DNA from: CANJIV01 sp046330225
GTDB lineage: Bacteria; Actinomycetota; Thermoleophilia; Solirubrobacterales; Solirubrobacteraceae
Assembly (NCBI GenBank): GCA_046330225.1
Contig: JAXLTD010000001.1
Location: 434,001-498,000 of the forward strand
Reading direction: 5' to 3'
Length of the DNA stretch: 64,000 bases
Shown: positions 60,065 through 64,000 of the stretch, one piece after another
Position numbering within the stretch: position 1 is the first letter of the stretch
How the letters are laid out: every line of letters begins with the position of its first letter
Notes under the pieces: generated by a model
The model's input: the letters and a program-made list of their open reading frames with translations, nothing else
What the model was told of the DNA's origin: nothing
The model's database searches: none
Translations under genes and position numbers: made by a program

Positions 60065-61074
60065 ACCTCCCCGTGATCCAGCCCGACGGCGCGCCGGCCC
60101 CGCTTGCGCTCGAGGACGTCGCCGCGCTCCAGCGCGAGGTGCGCGAGCTGGCCAAGGAGCGCAACGCGCTCATCCTCGCCCACAACTACCAGGTGCCCGA
60201 GATCCAGGACATCGCCCACTTCACCGGCGATTCGCTCGGGATGTCTCAGCAGGCCAACGCCGCCGACGAGCCGATCATCGTGTTCTGCGGCGTGCACTTC
60301 ATGGCCGAGACGGCCTCGATCCTCTGCCCGGACCGCACCGTCCTGATCCCCGACCTCGACGCCGGCTGCTCGCTGGCCGCCTCGATCGACGCCGACCAGC
60401 TGCGCGCCTGGAAGGCCAAGCATCCGGGCGCGGTCGTCGTCATGTACGTCAACACGACCGCCGAGGTCAAGGCGGAGACCGACTACTGCTGCACGTCGTC
60501 CAACGCGGTGCAGGTCGTCGAGCACATCTACCGCGAGCACGGCCCCGGCACCGAGATCCTCTTCGGCCCCGACATGTTCCTCGGCGCCTTCGTCGAGCAG
60601 CGCACGGGCAAGCGGATGCACGTCTGGGACGGCGAGTGCCACGTGCACGCCGGCATCCGCCCCCGCGACATCGAGGAGGTCCGGGCCGAGCACCCGGGCG
60701 CCGACTTCCTGATCCACCCCGAGTGCGGCTGCTCGACCAGCGTCATGGAGTACGTGGCCGCCGGCGACGTGGACTCCGAGGGGGTCCACATGCTCTCGAC
60801 GGGCGGCATGGTCGACTACGCCGAGCACGCCGCGCCCGGCTCGACGGTCATCGTGGCCACCGAGATCGGGATGCTGCACCCGCTGCGCAAGGAGGCGCCC
60901 GACGTGGAGTTCATCGCCGCCAACGAGCGCGCGAGCTGCCGCTACATGAAGATGATCACGCTGCCCAAGCTGCGCGATTCCCTGCGGGACCTGCGGTACG
61001 AGGTGAAGGTCGCGCCGGAGGTGGCCGAGCGGGCGCGGCTGCCGATCGAGCGCATGGTGTCGATCACGGCGTAG
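60061..61074 (+). CDS. nadA: Quinolinate synthase
   Basis: A 337-aa NadA that condenses iminoaspartate and dihydroxyacetone phosphate to quinolinate, using a 4Fe-4S cluster held by three Cys. Visible: ALILAHNYQVPEIQDIAHFTGDSLG, FCGVHFMAETASILCPD, NTTAEVKAETDYCCTSSNA and HPECGCSTSVMEYV. Order nadC-nadA is the reverse of the common nadA-nadB-nadC and no nadB (aspartate oxidase) is in this window. Start ATG 60061 overlaps nadC. Confidence 0.95.
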   Translation: MNLPVIQPDGAPAPLALEDVAALQREVRELAKERNALILAHNYQVPEIQDIAHFTGDSLGMSQQANAADEPIIVFCGVHFMAETASILCPDRTVLIPDLDAGCSLAASIDADQLRAWKAKHPGAVVVMYVNTTAEVKAETDYCCTSSNAVQVVEHIYREHGPGTEILFGPDMFLGAFVEQRTGKRMHVWDGECHVHAGIRPRDIEEVRAEHPGADFLIHPECGCSTSVMEYVAAGDVDSEGVHMLSTGGMVDYAEHAAPGSTVIVATEIGMLHPLRKEAPDVEFIAANERASCRYMKMITLPKLRDSLRDLRYEVKVAPEVAERARLPIERMVSITA

Positions 61075-61102
61075 GGCGATTCGGCGGCGGCGGGCCGCGC
61101 GG

Positions 61103-62065
61103 TCAGTCGCCGGCGACGAGCTCGACGTCGAGGAACTCGGTGCCGCCGTCGCCCACCTGCAGGGTGGCGCTGCGCACGCCGGCGCCGGGCACGAGGTCGT
61201 CGGCCGTGCAGCCGGGGTCCTCGCTGCCGGGATCGGCGCCCGGGTCCTCGCTGCCGGGATCCTCGGCGCCCGGGTCGCTGCCCGGATCGGCGCCGGGGTC
61301 CTCGGTTGCGGGGTCCTCGCTGCCCGGGCCGTCGCCGGACTCGTGGGCGGACGGATCGGCCGCGGGGTCCTCGGCGCCGGGGTCCTCGCTGCCGGGGTCC
61401 GCGCCAGGGTCGCCGGTGCCCGGATCCTCGGCGGGGTCGTCGAGGTAGCCGTCCTCGCCGACGCAGTCGATCGTCGTGTCCGCGGTGACGCGGCCCTTGA
61501 CCACGTCGCCGCTGGCCAGGACCACGGTCAGGACGTCGTTGCGGAAGCTGGCGATCCGGCCCGCGTGCTCGGCGCCGTCGCGGACGCCGTCGCCGTCGGT
61601 GTCGGGATTGATCGGGTCGTTGCCGGTGGCGTCCTCGGCAGCGTTGCGCAGCCGGTCGCGGTCGGCGTCCTCCGAGCCGTCGGGCCGGCCGTTGCGGTTG
61701 GTGTCGCGGACGCCGGGGTTCGTGTGCTCGCGGCACTCGTTGCCGTTGTCGACGCGGTCGCGGTCGCGGTCCTCGCTGGCGTCGCGCACGCCGTCACGGT
61801 CGGTGTCGGCCCGCTTCGGGCTCGTGGCCGAGCGGTACTCGCAGAGGTTGGACAGGCCGTCGCGGTCCGGGTCGCGGCCGGCCTGGTTCGTCCGCGTGGA
61901 GAGGCCGAAGTGGCGCTCCCAGCGGTCGGGGATGCGGTCGTGGTTGCGGTCGGCGGCTGTCCGCGCGGGCCCCCGGCGGCCCTGGGAGCGGGCCAGAGCG
62001 GCAGCGGGGAGGAGCGCGACGAGCAGCGCGGCAACGGCGAGAGCGATGGGGGAGAGCTTGCGCAT
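61103..62065 (-). CDS. Secreted protein with thrombospondin type 3-like Ca-binding repeats and acidic repeat region
   Basis: A 320-aa exported protein (signal peptide MRKLSPIALAVAALLVALLPAAALA). Residues about 35-155 contain DxDxDGxxD-type calcium loops (GRDPDRDGLSNLCEY, NPDTDGDGVRDGAE), many in a degenerate DRDRD form. After a short linker domain there is an 85-residue low-complexity stretch of DPGSEDPGAEDP-type repeats, then a Cys-containing end. Such proteins bind calcium at the cell surface. AAGGA precedes the start. Convergent with nadA. Confidence 0.8.
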   Translation of the reverse strand: MRKLSPIALAVAALLVALLPAAALARSQGRRGPARTAADRNHDRIPDRWERHFGLSTRTNQAGRDPDRDGLSNLCEYRSATSPKRADTDRDGVRDASEDRDRDRVDNGNECREHTNPGVRDTNRNGRPDGSEDADRDRLRNAAEDATGNDPINPDTDGDGVRDGAEHAGRIASFRNDVLTVVLASGDVVKGRVTADTTIDCVGEDGYLDDPAEDPGTGDPGADPGSEDPGAEDPAADPSAHESGDGPGSEDPATEDPGADPGSDPGAEDPGSEDPGADPGSEDPGCTADDLVPGAGVRSATLQVGDGGTEFLDVELVAGD

Positions 62066-62226
62066 CACGGTCCTTCGTGGCGGGGGAGCGGGCCGCATCC
62101 CTGCGGCGGGTACGGCAGAGTGATCGGCCGCCGCCGGGCGGGGCCGCAGCGGCTCCCCGGTCAGTGGACGGACATCCGGGCGCCCAGGGCCGGGCCGCGC
62201 CCCCCTCAGCAGCGGCTGTGCGCCGC

Positions 62227-62625
62227 CTACGGCAGGGCCGGATCGGCCAGCAGATCCAGGCCGGTGTCGTGGGCCCGGCGCACCGCGGGCCGGCGCTGGA
62301 CCTGGCGGTCGAACTCGACCGGCGTGTAGCAGTGGACGTCGGCGGGGGCGCCCATCTCGGCGGCGTCCCACAGCGAGCCGGCCTGGTAGACGCGCTCGAG
62401 CCACGGGATCCCGTCGAAGCCGTCGGACACGAGCACGACCACGTACTCCGGCCCGCGCTCGCGCTGGGGGAGCGCGCCCCGGGCGTCGTCGACCCGGGCG
62501 CCGCCCAGCAGCGCCCGGGACAGCGGCCAGCGGCCGTCGACCCGGTCGAGGTAGCGCCGTGCCTCGCGCGTGTTCAGGCCCTCGTCCACGAGCCGCCGAT
62601 TGTCGCGCACGGCCGCGGCCGCCAC
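62227..62625 (-). CDS. Nucleotidyltransferase-like protein with degenerate active site
   Basis: A 132-aa protein, probably translated from the GTG at 62625, 25 bp after the M16 gene stop. The order of elements (ALLGGARVDDARG..., YVVVLVSDGFDGIPWLERVYQAGSLWD, ADVHCYTPVEFDRQ..VRRAHDTGLDLL) follows minimal nucleotidyltransferase (pol-beta-like) proteins, in which GS..RG and DxD bind Mg-NTP. Here Gly-Gly replaces Gly-Ser and the DxD is gone. It is likely inactive or a partner protein. Start uncertain. Confidence 0.55.
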   Translation of the reverse strand: MAAAAVRDNRRLVDEGLNTREARRYLDRVDGRWPLSRALLGGARVDDARGALPQRERGPEYVVVLVSDGFDGIPWLERVYQAGSLWDAAEMGAPADVHCYTPVEFDRQVQRRPAVRRAHDTGLDLLADPALP

Positions 62626-62650
62626 AACGGCCGCGTCAGCATCGCGCGCC

Positions 62651-63904
62651 TCAGTCCGCGAAGTCCGCGGTGTCGTGCGGCCCGACGCAGGCGATCGCCA
62701 GGCGGTCCGCCACGCCCCGGGCGACCTCCGCGACCTCGCCGAACTCCACGGCGTCCAGCTCGGCGATCGCGTCGTCGGGGTCGATGCTCTCGTGCCGGAC
62801 GATCGCCTGGTTCGCCGCGTGGCGGGCGACCGCGTTCGTGTTCTCGAAGGCCAGGACCCGGCGGCCGGCGGCATAGGCCTTGGCGCGCTGGACCTCCTCC
62901 TCCGTCGGGCCCTCGTCGCGCAGCTCGGTGACGATCTCGCGCATCCGGCCGTAGGCCTCCAGGCACTTCTCGGAGTCCAGGCCGGCGCTGAGCTGGAGGA
63001 CCGGCACGTCGGCGAAGCTGTGGCTGAGCGCGTAGACCGAGTAGGCCAGGCCCCGCTGCTCGCGGATCTCGTCGAACAGGCGCGAGCCCATCGACCCGCC
63101 CAGCAGCGTCGAGTAGACCGCCAGGGCGGCGCGCGACGGCCGGTCGTCGACATCGACGTCGGGCCGGTAGGACATCCGCAGGTGCGACTGGTTCGAGTCG
63201 CGGGTCTCGACCTTCACCTGCGGGTGAAAGGCCGGCGCCGGCTCGGCGGCCGGCGGCGCCGGCAGCGTGGGGAAGCGGCCGAACGCCTCGGCGAGCTGCC
63301 CGTCGTCCGGAAGCGCATCGAGGTTGCCGACCAGGAACGCGCCGCCGGCGGCGCCGCCCCAGCGGCGCTCGCGGAAGGCCACGATCGCCTCGCGGCTGAA
63401 CGTGCGCAGGTGCTCCTCCGGGCCCAGGACCGGGCGGCCGAGCGGGTGGTTCCCGAACGCCGCCTCGTCGATGAGGTGCTCGGCCAGCACGGCAGGCTGA
63501 TCGTTGGCCCGGGCGATCTCCTGGATCACCACGCCGCGCTCGCGGTCGAGCTCCTCCGCGTCGATGCGGGGGCGCCCGACGAAGTCGGTGAGCAGGTCGA
63601 TCGCCTCCGGCGCGGACTCGGCCCGCGCGGTGATGTGGAAGGCGACGAGGTCGTGGCTGGTGTAGGCGTTGAGCTGGGCGCCCATCCGCTCGGCGGTGTT
63701 GTTGACGTCGGAGTACGTCGGGTAGGCCTCGCCGCCCTTGAACACCAGGTGCTCGAGGAAGTGGGCCATCCCGTTCTCCTCCGGGCGCTCGGTGCGCGCG
63801 CCGGCGTCGAAGGCGACGAGCACGGTCAGCGCCCGCGTGCCCGGGATCGCGATGCGGTGGACAGGGAGCCCGGAATCGAGCGTGAGGGTGGAGATCTCGG
63901 CCAT
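62651..63904 (-). CDS. M16 family zinc metallopeptidase (PqqL/mitochondrial processing peptidase-like)
   Basis: A 417-aa single-chain M16B protein. The inverted zinc motif HFLEH is at residues 48-52 (His48, Glu51, His52) with the third ligand Glu129 in RERGVVIQEIA, the expected 76 residues later. The second M16 domain lacks its own site, as is normal. The family degrades peptides or processes signal-peptide fragments; in actinobacteria a neighbouring pair is common. ATG start with TACCGT 6 nt upstream on the minus strand. Confidence 0.92.
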   Translation of the reverse strand: MAEISTLTLDSGLPVHRIAIPGTRALTVLVAFDAGARTERPEENGMAHFLEHLVFKGGEAYPTYSDVNNTAERMGAQLNAYTSHDLVAFHITARAESAPEAIDLLTDFVGRPRIDAEELDRERGVVIQEIARANDQPAVLAEHLIDEAAFGNHPLGRPVLGPEEHLRTFSREAIVAFRERRWGGAAGGAFLVGNLDALPDDGQLAEAFGRFPTLPAPPAAEPAPAFHPQVKVETRDSNQSHLRMSYRPDVDVDDRPSRAALAVYSTLLGGSMGSRLFDEIREQRGLAYSVYALSHSFADVPVLQLSAGLDSEKCLEAYGRMREIVTELRDEGPTEEEVQRAKAYAAGRRVLAFENTNAVARHAANQAIVRHESIDPDDAIAELDAVEFGEVAEVARGVADRLAIACVGPHDTADFAD

Positions 63905-63910
63905 GGGGCA

Positions 63911-63916
63911 ACGGTA
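63911..63916 (-). promoter_or_regulatory. -10 box TACCGT, leaderless promoter of the M16 peptidase gene
   Basis: Minus-strand TACCGT ends 6 nt before the ATG at 63904. Confidence 0.45.
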
Positions 63917-63947
63917 GCGGGCGGCAGGCCCCGGCCCGCGCCCCGGC

Positions 63948-63953
63948 TAGGCT
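63948..63953 (+). promoter_or_regulatory. -10 box TAGGCT, leaderless promoter of the gene leaving the window
   Basis: TAGGCT ends 6 nt before the ATG at 63960, the same hexamer and spacing as before secA. Confidence 0.45.
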
Positions 63954-63959
63954 CCCCCG

Positions 63960-64000
63960 ATGCGCAGCATCGACCCCGCCGCCCTGGAGCGTCGCGAGCG
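63960..64000 (+). CDS. Start of an unidentified gene (partial)
   Basis: Only 13 codons (MRSIDPAALERRE) are visible before the window ends. The call rests on the leaderless promoter box and on divergence from the M16 gene. Too short to identify. Confidence 0.45.
   Translation, partial: MRSIDPAALERRE

Noticed and set aside
61190..61450. Tandem repeat resembling a short CRISPR-like array
   Set aside because: The units are in-frame codon repeats within a coding sequence, with no uniform spacers or cas genes.

Overview
The window is a very GC-rich, densely coded bacterial chromosome segment. GTG starts are frequent, most operon junctions are 4-nt ATGA/GTGA overlaps, and many genes have a TANNNT box only 6-10 nt before the start codon (leaderless transcription). 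Gene content and order (rpmE-yqhQ-prfA-prmC-sua5-glyA-wecA-atp; hpf-secA...prfB; SIS isomerase near ahcY) point to a deep-branching actinobacterium, most likely Thermoleophilia/Solirubrobacterales. That placement is inference; no rRNA or tRNA gene was seen.

Layout. 1-4.7 kb: a partial secreted-type protein, an SCP2-like protein, leucyl aminopeptidase (minus), a thiolase and a secreted RTX-repeat protein (minus). 4.7-10.5 kb: acyl-CoA catabolism, with a two-subunit B12-dependent acyl-CoA mutase whose residues look isobutyryl-CoA-type, then etfB-etfA-ETF:quinone oxidoreductase behind a TetR-like palindrome. 10.6-19.2 kb: a CARDB-like secreted protein and the translation/envelope block rpmE, yqhQ, prfA, prmC, sua5, glyA, wecA, interrupted by a membrane protein and a PlsC-like acyltransferase. 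19.4-27.6 kb: a thioesterase and the full F1Fo ATP synthase operon. 27.6-29.9 kb: EamA transporter, DUF1348 protein, and a region with two inverted copies of a palindromic element. 29.9-37.4 kb: M20 peptidase, LCP ligase, UDP-sugar dehydrogenase carrying an intein, sugar nucleotidyltransferase and PGI/PMI (cell-surface polysaccharide supply). 37.4-40.6 kb: MerR regulator, ahcY and a divergent AhcY paralogue. 40.6-45.3 kb: two tandem 477-aa secreted paralogues, CtaG and ComF. 45.3-48.6 kb: hpf-secA. 49.3-55.9 kb: a complete hypA-F hydrogenase maturation operon with two HypC-type genes but no hydrogenase subunits. 55.9-64 kb: MBL-like protein, prfB (programmed +1 frameshift), PLP decarboxylase, nadC, nadA, a secreted acidic Ca-binding-repeat protein, a nucleotidyltransferase-like protein, an M16 peptidase and the start of one more gene.

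Most notable: the intein directly before the catalytic Cys of UDP-glucose dehydrogenase; the palindromic element pair with compensatory stem changes; the AhcY paralogue without its catalytic Lys; ETF-QO with one cluster Cys replaced by Ile; and the hyp operon lying in the secA-prfB interval. I saw no CRISPR array, prophage, transposase gene or rRNA.
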